Part shown: positions 50,901 to 63,589 of the stretch, in pieces | Position numbering within the stretch: the first letter of the stretch is position 1 | Layout of the letters: each line of letters starts with the position of its first letter | NCBI GenBank assembly: GCA_946811185.2 | Contig: OX328096.1 | Location: 51,722,252-51,786,251 of the forward strand | Source: Hippopus hippopus | Taxonomy: Eukaryota; Mollusca; Bivalvia; Cardiida; Cardiidae | DNA length: 64,000 bases | Direction: 5' to 3' | The notes under the pieces: generated by a model | What the model was told of the DNA's origin: nothing | Database searches by the model: none | The model's input: only the letters and a program-made list of their open reading frames with translations | Program-made: the position numbers and the translations under genes

Positions 50901-53089
50901 TTCTTCGGAATTTACCTTAAAACATACTTTGTTACGTAAACGGTACCATGGATTTTTTTTCGGAAAAATGTAGAACAAAATCAGTACGCAAAACGTGTTG
51001 GCTGATCTCGGTCTTAATTTACGTTCTCTGCTTCACTTTTGACAATTTCGATCATATTATCCATAATCAATGCATACAAATCTAATGAACTTTAAGTGAT
51101 AGTCAACAGGTAAGAATTTACCAAGATATGGGTTAATTTGCAACATGTTGCAAACACCTGCGCACTGTTTTAAGAATACCACAAGTATTGTCTTCTCAAG
51201 AAAGAACCTACAACATTCTTGCAATGAAATTTTACACATTCTCTTGGGCACAACTTTAAATTACGACCTAAAATACTACTGTCACAAACATGGAAGAGAG
51301 ATGACAGGCAACCAATCAACAAAGCTGCCTAGGCGGGCCACATCGCGTGACAATACTCTCAATTTACATATCTTGGAATAGGGCATCGGATAATGGCCTT
51401 GTTTTCCTTTTTTCAAGTTTTATATTTAAGAGTTACATATAAGTGGGATAGATTTTTAAGTCGGCATAAAGGATCTTATAAATGAAATATTAAAATTATT
51501 TGGCTGAAATTTCACACGAAGAATAGGAGAACAGAGATACTGGATAAGCTTCTGAAAAAAATAACGAAACAAAGATTTACTGGCTGGTATTTCTTGAAAC
51601 TCTTAAAACCTATCAGCTACAAATGAAACATTCCTAGTTCTAGCAAATCTTTTACGATACCATAACTCATTGTAGGTATAGGTTCATATGGACCCCCTGA
51701 ATTTTGAAATATCTTTAAAAATCCCGTATCAAGTTTTATGAAACTTTTCAAAGTCTTTTAAAATGGCCCTTCCAACTCTCACAGCGAAAATTAGAATTTT
51801 TCTTCCGCAAGAAAGAGCATTTTGTCTATTACAGTCATGTTGAATTTTTGTTCTGAAGCTTACCTTTCTCCGACGGTTTCGCACAGTGACCAGAACAGCA
51901 AACATAACTGGACAAGTGCATGACTTCAATACCTCACTTTAGTTAAATATGAGGCCCTGAAATTGTTTTTTGTACAAATAGTATACGAGTTCTAAACCTT
52001 ACCTTAGATATCGCTTTCGTCACTTTCATTCAAATCTTCGAAGTCTAAAATGATTTGTCCAATGCTCTCTTATATGGTGTCTGTTCTCCAGTATTTTGTC
52101 TGTTTTATTTTCAACATGGCTTCATGTTTTATATCACTTCTGTTGAGATATGTGTTTGAAACTACCTGACACTTAGACTTAGAGGTCTTTCATGGCTTGT
52201 TTTGAATTGTTTTGCTATGATTTTTTCAGTTCGCCCAAAATTAGCTCAACTGTATTTTGGTCACACTAATAGAGTGGTAATCTTAAAGACGCTGTGTTTC
52301 TTTGACCGTAAAAATTCATCTACAACAATATTTGGGGCTTGTTTATGGAACTTAACCAGGTCATACAATTCACCGTTCTTCATCTTATTGTTGTATGGTA
52401 TATCACGTGATGTGAACCAAACGTTGACTGGGTTTCAGGAAAATATCTATGGTTGGGTGTGGAATAGAAAACAAAGTGTAAACAAGTACGCGCAAGTCTA
52501 CGATATTGAATCATTAAAATAAAAACCCAAATAAATAAAAAAAGAGTAGGGCCTCAAAAGTCGATTTATTTTTGTTGTTCAAACAATAGACGACCACAGT
52601 TTCTGAAATGCCATGAGAATTGTCTTCATAAACAGGTAAACCCTTTACTCGGAATAGCCTTCAACCCTACCACCGTTTTAAAGCTGTTTTTTCATACGTT
52701 TAAACATTGCATTGGATGGAAAAAAGTCAAAGTAAGCCACCAAAAATTCTGAGAATTTCACACAGAGTTGGTAATTCAAACTACCTATATCAATCTAAGA
52801 ACCTCAAACTACCTATATCAATCAACCAAAAGCAAAATATAGCTTCCTTCCTATGTTTATATCGTTGCTGTGTACACAAAAGGTAATTACCGCAAGGATA
52901 AAAAAAAAAACATTTTTCGTATGCATGTTGCTAGTGATTGCTTTGTTTGATATAGGTGATTTTGAAGCAAAATTGTGCTCGTGGCAAGCCACTGTTTTGA
53001 AAGCAGGCAAAGGTCAAAATGAAAAACAACAGGGAGAAGAAATGATAGTACAGATGACTGTCCCCGAATACTTTTTAAGTTTTTGATGG
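47931..53089. other. Gene-free stretch
   Basis: No gene recognised in about 5 kb. Open frames of 60-106 codons have no family I know and no supporting splice or promoter context; the longest is at 52,202-52,522. A 19-bp direct repeat CAAACTACCTATATCAATC occurs at about 52,777 and 52,806. Host exons may be missed. Confidence 0.5.
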
Positions 53090-53190
53090 GTCGCATTCGG
53101 GTACAGAGACGGTCGAGAAAAATGGTAGAAATCTCCCCACAGATTTTGTGTGCACGTTTGAACTCCATCTTTTCACAAATTGCCGACAAA
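53090..53190 (-). repeat. Dispersed repeat F, fragment in reverse
   Basis: GGGTACAGAGACGGTCGAGA, GTAGAAATCTCCCCACAGAT and TGTGTGCACGTTTGAAC match the reverse complement of 14,085-14,160. Confidence 0.55.
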
Positions 53191-53639
53191 GCTAACTAGT
53201 ACGTGCATTTAAACATCCATGTTGCTTGCATATTCAATAATCTTTCGTCTCAAATACACGTATTTTCAATTTAAACGCTAAAAATTAAAAAAAAAACTTT
53301 TTCATGCCATCTTTCTTTGAGATATTTACGTTGACAAAATGGCTGCCAAACACGATAAATATTTCGTTAGTGTTTTTCGAGATTTACATGTCAAAAAGCA
53401 TTTTACGTATTGAAACGTTTAGCGATTTGTCCCTGGTCACGTGTATCACTAAAAACCTAATTTCATTTCGATGTAATATGGACTGAACCGGCGAAAACAG
53501 AGTCAATACGCCGCTGTAGCTTTTCTACGGGAAAATTCACGATGGACTTGAGACGGCAGGGTTCATTGAATGACTTTAACGCCGCTTGAAATCAACATTA
53601 TTTCAGCCATTTCACGGCGACAGCTAGCTCATTCATGCA

Positions 53640-53790
53640 TACCCTGGGTTCCACCAGTACTAGCCAAGGACTCTTAGGTGTCTTGCCCAAGGGCACTCCC
53701 ATCAAGGATCCAGTGTTTCCAGTGAGAATTGAGGCCGAGCCTCCAGGTTACGAGTCCTAAACTTTACCACTGAGCCACGCAGGACCCCGT
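53640..53790 (-). repeat. tRNA-like SINE, reverse
   Basis: On the minus strand CTGCGTGGCTCAGTGGTAAA (A-box-like) begins the head. The body on the + strand includes GTCTTGCCCAAGGGCACTCC, a block common in SINE bodies. No functional tRNA fold. Confidence 0.45.
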
Positions 53791-56364
53791 GTACGGTGCA
53801 CAATAAATGTCCAAATATAAAAAGAAGCATCGTATGCGTCTCATTCTTGAGACTAGTAGAAATGGAAGAAGAGAGGCCCACTTCAATGATTTCTTACTAA
53901 GATTGGTTTGGTGGTTTATCATGTGTTTTACACCGTTTTCAGCAGTATTTTGGTTACTTCACGCAAGCCACTGTACAAATCGTGCAAATCAATGCTGTGT
54001 GTCTTTACGCACAACACTCTTTCCAAGCTAATACCGCTATCCTACAACAATACTTCGCGATCAGAGAGGAATGATTACTGTCGTCATGAACATATGTACA
54101 TGGAGTTCTAGATTGCCATGTTACAGACTGGATCTTATTTTCTTAAGCTAGTTAATAAATGGTTGTTTACCAAGGTCATGCGTCGATGATGTCTTATCCA
54201 AATTAAAATTGAAACACTGCGAATTCAGCAATTTGTTTTAATTCTCACTCATTACTTCCCATATGCTTAGCCAGAAATGTAGAAAAGATTTTCATGCAGG
54301 GAGCCGAGTGCCATGAACTGTTTTCTTTCGCATTCTTTCTGTCGTACATTTTGCTGAAAAGGCTCACTGGGCCAGGGTTATGATGTGCCCTGCTCAAGGA
54401 CACAGGTATTTAAACAGTTCGGCCAGCTTGATATTTGATTACAAATCCATTAACTTGTTATCTGAGCATGGCGGAACCGCGTATCCAAACAAGACCGGCT
54501 GAAATCTGGATGTAGTTTAGTACTGCGAGTTACTATTCTCCAGGCTTATTCTAGACCAACCAGAACCTTGTCCAATGAACTCAAAAGAGAAATATTTAAA
54601 GGACAAAATGTCGCTTTTGTATGATATAGAAAAGATTGTGGGCTGTTAGATATTATTTATAACAAGCTATTGCTTCACTTCCCATACTGTTATCGAAATA
54701 CTAATACATTCCAAAGAACAGAGAAAAGGTACAAAGAGAAAAAAGTAACGCAGCAGGAAGTGTTGATATTGTTATTGGCGTGATGTCCTGGCTCTAATGG
54801 GAGAATAATCACCCCTTTCCCATGCAAATATCATTTCATGTAATTGAACGTGAATGATTTATCGCACGATCGAATGTTTGACTTCCTTTCAAATTATACA
54901 GTGTATATGGGCATCCAAACTCCGAAACAAAGACTGCCTTCACTGGAAAACATTATTGATAAAGTTTCCTGGGTCCGTATTCACCAACCATTTTCAAAAA
55001 CGTTTTTACTCTTAAGCGGCCCATACACGCTCAAACTTTTCCATCAATAGTGTTGACGTCAAATTATTTGGCGCTTTTTTGATCGTATATGGGCAATATT
55101 GATGACCTAAATAAAAAGTATTGATGTCTATATTTTGACGGAGCTATATCTACTCGTAAAAGATATTTTTTGCGCAAACCATCAAACAATTTGAGCATGT
55201 GTGGCACCCCATCAATAATTTGCACAAACTTCAGTTTTTGATTGGACATAGGAGAGAGAACATCGTCATGGCGCCATCCAAGGAAGAGAAAAAAATCCTT
55301 TGGAGCTGATAGAAGTATACCGCAATCTTCCAGCCCATTGGAAGGTGAACAGTGAGGATTACAGTGATTGAAATAAAACAGATATCGCCTATGAGCGAGT
55401 TTTTAAAGTCCTTGGGCTTGTTGTCTTGCAGTTCTTTTTAAAGATACATCTTTACAGCCAGAGAGTAAACACATGCTTTTAAACTTAGTAGTGTGTAGAA
55501 TCTAGCATGCTAGTCACCTGTGTAAACATAGATAAAAAATCTATATATATAAGGTGTATGGGATAGAGAAACTCAAGGGATTTGTCCTCGATTTAAAACT
55601 GGAAACAACCATGGTGTTGTCTTTGATAGCCTCTAGAGGGCGAAATGCATTTTCTATCCGTCGTAATCTGTGCAACCTTGCGACAGTCAGGGGCAACATT
55701 TGGAACGAAGATACAATAATCATATAGTTTCATAAAATAAACATGTAATTGGTAATTAAACTGGATGAAAACGGGTAAATATGTAGCTTTAATGACATGG
55801 TTTGGCCAAATTTAGTTCTCATGTGGAACTAATTTTTTGCCCATTTTCCCTTCTTCTTTAGCGTTTTCCGCTTCAAAGCTCGAGCCTGTGCCGGTGTGGT
55901 TAATCCGGTTAATCCTTGCATTGTGACAGTTGGGCACAAACTAAATAAGAAGTTGTGTTTCCTTCAAAATAAGAAAATCTTGAGACTGATAATAAGAATG
56001 TTCTTAAGAATGAGTGATGAATACGACCCTAGTCGTCTGACTTTTTTCAATGGCACCGGAAACAGGGTTTTAACGTGGGAGCCGATAGAACCCTGTCAGG
56101 TTTTTTGCCGGTATAAGGTGCAGTGACATTAGAGCTGTGGGTAAAACGTTTTAAAAGGGTACAACCTGAATGTACGTGCGTTTCTTATCAATATATAACA
56201 CTCCTCGCAGTTGTCATACCGTTGCTATAATTTGGAACCAACCATGAAAATTAAGACAGATGTTTAAATACTCGTATTCTCAAAGTATAGATTTGATGTT
56301 TTTTACAAGCCAATAATCAACCCTTACGATTTTGCCAGTATTATCTAGATAAGTTTTCTCGCTT
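53791..56364. other. Gene-free stretch with repeat fragments
   Basis: No gene recognised. A MITE-E end fragment (GGGTCCGTATTCACCAACCA) lies at 54,971-54,990. Confidence 0.5.
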
Positions 56365-56367
56365 TTA

Positions 56368-57750
56368 TACCCCCCACAAACGAAGCTTGCCGGGGGTAGA
56401 CTGGAGTCACCTTGTCCGTCCGTCTGTGCGTCCGTCCGTCCGTGCGTCACGAAAAGCTTGTCCGGGGCATAACTTCCAAAGTATAAAGGCTAGTGACTTC
56501 AAACTTGATATACAGATAGATCACATTAAGGAGAAGTGCAGTGTACAAGAACCATAACTCTATCCCCATTATTTTTTAGAGTTATTGCCCTTTGTAAATT
56601 TTAACTTTGGATTTTTGTCCGGGGCATAACTTCCAAAGTATAAAAGCTAGTAACTTCAAACTTCATTTACATATAGATCACATTAACGAGAAGTGCAGTG
56701 TACAAGAATCATAACTATTTTCCCACTATTTTTTGAGTAATTCCCCTTGGTAAATTTTAACTTTGGATTTTTGTCCGTGTCATAACTTCAAAAGTATAAA
56801 AGCTAGTAACTTCAAACTTCACACACAGGTAGACCATATTAAAGAGAAGTGCATTGTACAAGACCCATAACCATATTCCCACTGTTTTTAGAGTAATTGC
56901 CCTTTGTAAATTTTAACTTTGGATTTTTATCCGGGTCATAACTTCAAAAGTATAAAAGCTAGTAACTTCAAACTTCACACACAGATTGATCACATTAAGG
57001 AAAAGTGCATTGTACAAAAACCATAACTCTATCCCCATTATTTTTGGGATTATTGCCCTTTAAAATTTTAACTTTGGATTTTTGTCCAGGACATAACTTT
57101 CAAAGTAAAAAAACTAGTAACTTCAAAATTCATATACAGATAGATCACATTAATGAGAAGTGCAGTGTACAAGAACCATAACTCTATTCCCACTATTTTT
57201 ATCGTTATTCCCCTTGGTAAATTTTAACTTTGGATTTTTATCTGGGGCATAATTTGCAAAGTACAAAAGCTAGTAACGTCAAACTTCATATACAATTAGA
57301 TCACCATAAAGAAAAGTGCACTGTGCAAGAACCATAACTATATTCCCACTGTCTTTAGAGTTATTTCCCTTTGTAAATTTTAACTTTGGATTTTTGTCGG
57401 GGGCATAACTATCCAAGTTTAAAAGCTAGTAACTTCAAACTTCATATACAATTAGATCACCATAAAGCAAAGTGCACTGTGCAAGAACCATAACTCTATT
57501 CCCACTATTTTCAGTTATTGCCCTTTGTAAATTTTAACTTTGGATTTTTGTCTGGGGCTTAACTTCGAAAGTATAAAAGCTAGTGACTTCAAACTTCATA
57601 TACAGATAGACCACATTAACGAGAAGTGCAATATACAAGAACCATAACTCTGTTCCCACTAGTTATTTTTCAACTCTTACTTTTGTATTAAACCATTTTG
57701 CATTCTGTGACAAAGAGCTGTTTTGAGACAAGGAGCTAGTGGGGGGTATG
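56368..57750. mobile_element. Pearl-type element, eight ~155-bp units plus GTCC microsatellite
   Basis: Ends are inverted: ATACCCCCCACAAACGAAGC on the left and AGCTAGTGGGGGGTATGATC on the right, continuing TTTAGTGATAGCTCTAGTTT. A GTCC/GTGC tetranucleotide run (56,415-56,448) follows the left end. Eight tandem units of about 155 bp then carry CATAACTTCCAAAGTATAAA, GAAGTGCAGTGTACAAGAAC and TTTTAACTTTGGATTTTTGT. No coding. Same general plan as the elements at 16.8 and 59.2 kb, with an unrelated unit sequence. Confidence 0.6.
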
Positions 57751-57904
57751 ATCACGTTTAGTGATAGCTCTAGTTTCCTTTGCTTCAAGTGTATTTTTCT
57801 CTTTCTTGTTTGATCTTCTAAAAGTATCATGTAACTTATTGGCGTGTTTTGAATCGTTCGTCTAATTGTTGGAACAAACTCACAACTACGAGACCTTCTA
57901 CGTA

Positions 57905-58186
57905 AGAAAGGTTGGTTGGTTGGTTGTATTGGGGTTTAACGCCACTTTAACAACTAAGGTCATATCATGGCGGTCGGTGACGCACATGTGTTTCCTGGCT
58001 TTCTCACACCAGTACCAACACAACTTTCTTTCCAAAGCCACCGACTACTTTTCTCACATGCTTCAGCAGAGGTGAGAGGCGATAATATGCCGGAAAGAAG
58101 GTTCGCCTCAACCGGGTATCGAACTCACAACCACCAGGTCATGAGTCCGACACGCTCACCACTGAGCCACCCGGGCGGGGGCACGT
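57905..58186 (-). repeat. tRNA-derived SINE, reverse
   Basis: On the minus strand the head reads GGGTGGCTCAGTGGTGAGCG (A box) with GTTGTGAGTTCGATACCCGG (B box) 30-40 bp on, and the tail is GGCGTTAAACCCC plus CAACCAACCAACC (57,908-57,925 on the + strand as GGTTGGTTGGTTG). This is the same tail type as the other SINEs here, with a different body. Confidence 0.7.
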
Positions 58187-59235
58187 AAGAAAGGGTTTCT
58201 AAGGAACAAGAAGCGCCTAATAACTGTGAACAACAAGCGCCTTATAACTGTTAGTAAGTAATCTGTTTTTCTTCTCATTTTAAAGATATGTGAAACAAAT
58301 AGATTGGTATCTGTACGCCCCAAGATGTGCATAATCACTATTAAAGTAAAAACAAAAATGAGTAGCTTTTACCCACATTTTCTTCTTTTATTTAAAACGC
58401 CGTGTAGTAAATTAAATATGTCGAAACCCCGATACAGTAATGAAGGGATGCAACGTCAGCCTCTCATCTGAAACTGGCACAGAATCCAACGATGAGCCGG
58501 GTCAATCTTAGGCACAACTTAATCCATTACGACACGACCAAATTTTAGATCCATCCATATTGAAAGCATTTTATCACATAAAACCTCCACCAACAGTGCA
58601 TTGAACCCATGACTTATTTTCCGTGACACACTTGTGTAAATCGTTTTTTGGTCCAGGTTCTGATCAATTTTCAGTCATGAGCGCGTGAAACCGGAGAAAC
58701 CAACCACAGCACATGTTGGAATTTATAATGCTACGCAGTTTCGCGGAAAAACGACGTCATTGTTGCTAAGCCGTACAGCCGTGGAAAGTTTTTTAAATTA
58801 GTGTTTGACAAAAACCGAAAAATAAGCGAAAGGTTTGTAAAATCAACAAAATTGCGGAAATATGTGGACTTACCCCCTCTATAAACTGTTGCATTTTACT
58901 TTAGGTGTAAATGTCAAAGAGCTATCTACTTGTGTATGTACATGTATTTGAAACCGAACTACAACTGCAAATAAGAAACCGTGAACAGTATATAGGCTAA
59001 AGGTGATGGTGCGGGATATTTTTTCGTCTGTCATTCCTTTTATGTGATAAAAAGAAGCTCACGCTCGTGTGTATTATCATTTTTATCAAAATCGTTGACT
59101 AAAATGTATTTGATGCTCGCCAAGGCTTGCTTCATACAATTTTAGTCAACTCGTTTGATAAAAATGATAATAAACACTCAATTTAAGATCCCCTATTTTT
59201 GAGGAGAAACTAAACTTGGTTCATATGATGACACT
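58187..59235. other. Gene-free stretch with a hairpin element
   Basis: No gene. At 59,065-59,178 GTATTATCATTTTTATCAAA and TTTGATAAAAATGATAATAA form long inverted arms with GTTGACTAAAATGTAT / ATACAATTTTAGTCAAC inside, a foldback MITE of about 110 bp similar in plan to the one at 7.1 kb. Confidence 0.6.
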
Positions 59236-61822
59236 TGTTAGCTCACCTGAGCACAACGTACTCAAGGGGAGCCTTTAGGATCACGTTGTGTCCGTCGTGC
59301 GTCGTCCGTCGTCCGTCGTGCGGCGTCAACAATTCTTTAAACATCTTCTCCTCCTAAACCGCTGGGCCAATTTGGACCAAACTTGGCTGGAATGTTCCTT
59401 GGGAAGTTCTCTTTAAACAGTATTCACAGAATTTGATTCCATCAAAAACTCTGGTTGCCATGGCAACCAAATGAAATTTTCTAAGGAACTCTTTAAAAAT
59501 TTTCTCCTCTGAAACCGCTGGTCAGAATCTGAAATAATTTCACAGAAATGTTTGCGAAATTTTGATCCGTCGAAAAACATGGTCGTGATGGGTGGGTGGG
59601 CGGGGGGGGCTCTTTGCACTGTATGGACTTTAAGAAATTCTTTGAAATTCTTCTTCTCTTAAACCACTCGTCAGATTTTGAAATAATTTCACAGAAATGT
59701 TCCTTGGGTGCCCCTTTTGAAAATTTGTTCGCGAAATTTTGATCCGTCAAGAAACATGGCTGTGGTGGTGGTGGGGGGGGGAAGCTATTTGCACTATACG
59801 GACATGAAGAAATTCTCTTTAAACATCTTCTCCTCCTAAACCGCTGGGCTAATTTTTGGACCAAACTTGGCTGGAATGTTCCTTGGGAGATCCTCTTTAA
59901 AAAAATGTTCACAGAATTTGATTCCATCAAAAACTCTGGTTGCCATGGCAACCAAATGGAATTTTCTAAGAAACTCTTTAAAAGTCTTCTCCTCTGAAAC
60001 TGCTGGTCAGATTTTCAAATAATTTCACAGAAATGTACCTTGGGTGACCCTTTTCAAAAATTGTTTGCGAAATTTTGATCCGTCAAAAAACATGGCAGTG
60101 GTGGGGCGGGGGGAGGGGGGGAAAGCGGGGGGCGGGGGGCTCTTTGCACTGTATGGACTTTAAGAAATTCTTTGAAATTCTTCTTCTCTTAAACCACTCG
60201 TCAGATTTTGAAATAATTTCACAGAAATGTTCCTTGGGTGCCCCTTTTGAAAATTTGTTCGCGAAATTTTGATCCGTCAAGAAACATGGCTGTGGTGGTG
60301 GTGGGGGGGGGGGGGGGGAAAGCTATTTGCACTATACGGACATGAAGAAATTCTCTTTAAACATCTTCTCCTCCTAAACCGCTGGGCTAATTTTTGGACC
60401 AAACTTGGCTGGAATGTTCCTTGGGAGATCCTCTTTAAAAAATGTTCACAGAATTTGATTCCATCAAAAACTCTGGTTGCCATGGCAACCAAATGGAATT
60501 TTCTAAGAAACTCTTTAAAAATCTTCTCCTCTGAAACTGCTGGTCAGATTTTCAAATAATTTCACAGAAATGTACCTTGGGTGACCCTTTTCAAAAATTG
60601 TTTGCGAAATTTTGATCCGTCAAAAAACATGGCAGTGGTGGGGCGGGGGGGGGGGGGAAAGCGGGGGGCGGGGGGCTCTTTGCACTGTATGGACTTTAAG
60701 AAATTCTTTGAAATTCTTCTTCTCTTAAACCACTCGTCAGATTTTGAAATAATTTCACAGAAATGTTCCTTGGGTGCCCCTTTTGAAAATTTGTTCGCGA
60801 AATTTTGATCCGTCAAGAAACATGGCTGTGGTGGTGGGGGGGGGGCTATTTGCACTATACGGACATGAAGAAATTCTCTTTAAACATCTTCTCCCCCTAA
60901 ACCGCTGGGCCAATTTGGACCAAACTTGGCTGGAATGTTCCTTGGGAGATCCTCTTTAAAAAATGTTCACAGAATTTGATTCCATCAAAAACTCTGGTTG
61001 CCATGGCAACCAAATGGAATTTTCTAAGAAACTCTTTAAAAATCTTCTCCTCTGAAACTGCTGGTCAGATTTTGAAATAATTTCATAGAAATGTACCTTG
61101 GGTGACCCTTTTCAAAAATTGTTTGCGAAATTTTGATCCGTCAAAAAACATGGCAGTGGGGGGGGGGGACGGGGGGCTCTTTGCCTGGACTTTAAGAAAT
61201 TCTTTGAAATTCTTCTTCTCTTAAACCACTCGTCAGATTTTGAAATAATTTCACAGAAACGTTCCTTGGGTGCCCCTTTTGAAAATTTGTTCGCGAAATT
61301 TTGATCCGTCAAGAAACATGGCTGTGGTATTTTGATGAAAAGGGCTATTGCAGACGTCAACCTATACCAGGTAGGTGAGAAATGCTGATATGTAAAAGAG
61401 CAACCCATACAACAAGGGCAGATAACTCTAAAATCATTTTGTCCAAATAATGCCCCATTTTCGACTTGGAATTTTAACTTATTATCCAGCGCCCAAAAGC
61501 CAATCGTTGGCACCTGCATGCGGTGCTCTTGTTCGACTTAATATTTTTAGCCACTATCAGGCATGTGCTCTTGTTCAAGAAATGGTCCTTGGGTGACCTA
61601 TCCCAAAATTTATTTGCAGAATTCTGATTCGTCAAAAACATGGCTGTGGTGATGATTGTAGGGGTGGTGACAGATTTCGAAATGATTTTTACAGGTGACC
61701 TTTTCAAAATTGCTTGGTAAAATAAAGATTTTGTTTCCAAAATTTCAATACTTAAGAAAAATTGGCTATGGTCCTCTCAAAAATTCAGGTGAGCGATCCA
61801 GGGCCATCTTGGCCCTCTTGTT
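59236..61822. mobile_element. Pearl-type element with a higher-order tandem array
   Basis: Left end TTAGCTCACCTGAGCACAAC; right end TCAGGTGAGCGATCC plus hairpin AGGGCCATCTTGGCCCT. AGCTCACCTGA and TCAGGTGAGC are inverted. A GTCC/GTCGTCC run follows the left end (59,287-59,328). Inside, three related sub-units (a, with GGTTGCCATGGCAACC; b, with GAAACTGCTGGTCAGATT; c, with TTAAACCACTCGTCAGATTT) form a ~530-bp block repeated four times (from about 59,331, 59,811, 60,346 and 60,871). Each block carries two long G runs of varying length. The G runs give glycine- or proline-rich open frames that are not genes. Confidence 0.6.
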
Positions 61823-61829
61823 TTTTAAA

Positions 61830-61965
61830 AGTGTAGAAAACATTTTGGGAAAAGGAGAAAAGGCTGGCTACCAGCATTTTCTTCCTTTCTTATAATGCTT
61901 TCAAAACCCTTTCTTTTACAGGGTCGTTTAAACTTGGGATTTTGTGGTATAGGATTTAAACATGG
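61830..61965. repeat. MITE-A right half
   Basis: GAAAACATTTTGGGAAAAGG, GGCTGGCTACCAGCATTTTC, TTTCAAAACCCTTTCTTTTA and the edge TTTTGTGGTATAGGATTTAA. Confidence 0.6.
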
Positions 61966-63237
61966 TTGAATATTAGATATGTTTCCACTGACCTATTTTC
62001 GAGAATTACACATACCTATATAAGATGCAGAATTTCAGTCTATGAAAAGTAAATACAGAATGGCTAATCGAGGATAAAAAGGCCTAAAGGAATGTTTCGT
62101 CGACCTAGAAGTATTCTACCACATTATCCTAGAGCAAGAACGGCTGCGTAACGAACCAGTTGATTTTAAACGTCTCCAGCTAACAAATGACAGGGAAGCT
62201 GGCGGTATCACACCTGCAATATCCGCTCATAAAGTGGCATTATGTGGTCTGTTTCGCCGTATACTTTATGCTTTCTTGGTCCTCGGTGTGAAAAACAAAA
62301 AGAAACATAAAACAATAATATTGAAGACGGACTGCGCACATTGAACTGTCATCGATCAAAGACTGCTTAATTTCATTCTATCATTATTTCCCTCACTACG
62401 TTACATTTTGGACACATACTATAACAAGGATTACGAATTTTGAAAAAAAAAAAAACTTATATTGAGCGTGTTTGGACCGCTCTCGTATGTACAAGTAGTT
62501 GAATAGCAATGTCACTGTCCTTAACAACACTTCCTTAAGTTTTTAGGCATCTAGTTTGCATCGTTGTTAATTAAACGCTACTGTTACCGTCTCCGTCAGT
62601 CTTTATCTGTTTCCTCATTTAATCAAAGTACTGTCAGCACTGTAATCGGTCGACACTGAATAACTACAGTGATTTGAAATCACAAATCAAATGGCAGTTG
62701 TTTGAACTATGTATGGGATAGACATTTTATAACTGAGTAACGTAGAAACTCTCTGTCTCTTACAAATTAGTACATGTAGTTTAACGGAATGCTAAAGATG
62801 TATGTCTGCCAGTCGACAGCAATAAAACGTAGAATGTAAGTGACTATTCTGACCAGAAATACCGATTTTCAAGCTTTAGATATCACTCATCATGAATAAC
62901 AGTACCTACCAACCTTTTATAAAAGATTAAGAAAATATAAATACATACATGTATTATTTTCTGTAACTTTTGCAACTTTTGAAACTATACTGTAACATAT
63001 TGTCAGATATTATCAATAATATCCATATTGAATGATGGACATGATGAATATGTCGTATAGAATGTGCCTGTATTATGGCTATCAAAGTGATTACTTTTGG
63101 CTGCTCGCGTTTATCTTGACAAATTGTCCTACCATACGTTTTTCGGCTGGCTAAATTGTCCTTGACAAGATTGTTCTGTTCAAAACATTGGCTGGCCAAT
63201 TTCTCCCACATTACTTTCAAAGCATGTAGTATCTACC
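61966..63237. other. Gene-free stretch
   Basis: No gene, RNA gene or named repeat recognised; short A-runs only. Confidence 0.5.
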
Positions 63238-63466
63238 AAACCCTCAACCCTTTACCAAATGATGTAATTTTAGACTTGTCCAAAACGAAAGCATTTGCAC
63301 ATGACGAATGAAATGTCGACCAAATTAATGATGATTTGAATCTTTGAAATGGTAAAAAAAAAAATTGTGAGAAAAGGAGAAAACAACGGTTATTTACATT
63401 TTTCCACAATGTTTTTAACAGCCGTCTTCCTCGGAGTCATCAGAAACGGGAAAGTTTAGTTAAGAC
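63238..63466. repeat. MITE-A copy, full length
   Basis: Starts CCCTTTACCAAATGATGTAA, then GACTTGTCCAAAACGAAAGC, a decayed centre (GAAAACAACGGTTATTTACA), and CCGTCTTCCTCGGAGTCATC near the right end. Confidence 0.6.
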
Positions 63467-63589
63467 GCTCAGTTTTGGCCTTTTATAGTCAGAAAAACAA
63501 TATCCAAACATTACAATTTCAGTGTCGAGTTTTTTTTTTCATATGAATCATTCATAACCAGACAATTAAGATATTCAATATGTATGTCT

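Noticed and set aside
59413..61519. Proline- and glycine-rich frames
   Set aside because: Translations of the tandem blocks and their G runs; they change frame wherever the G runs differ in length.
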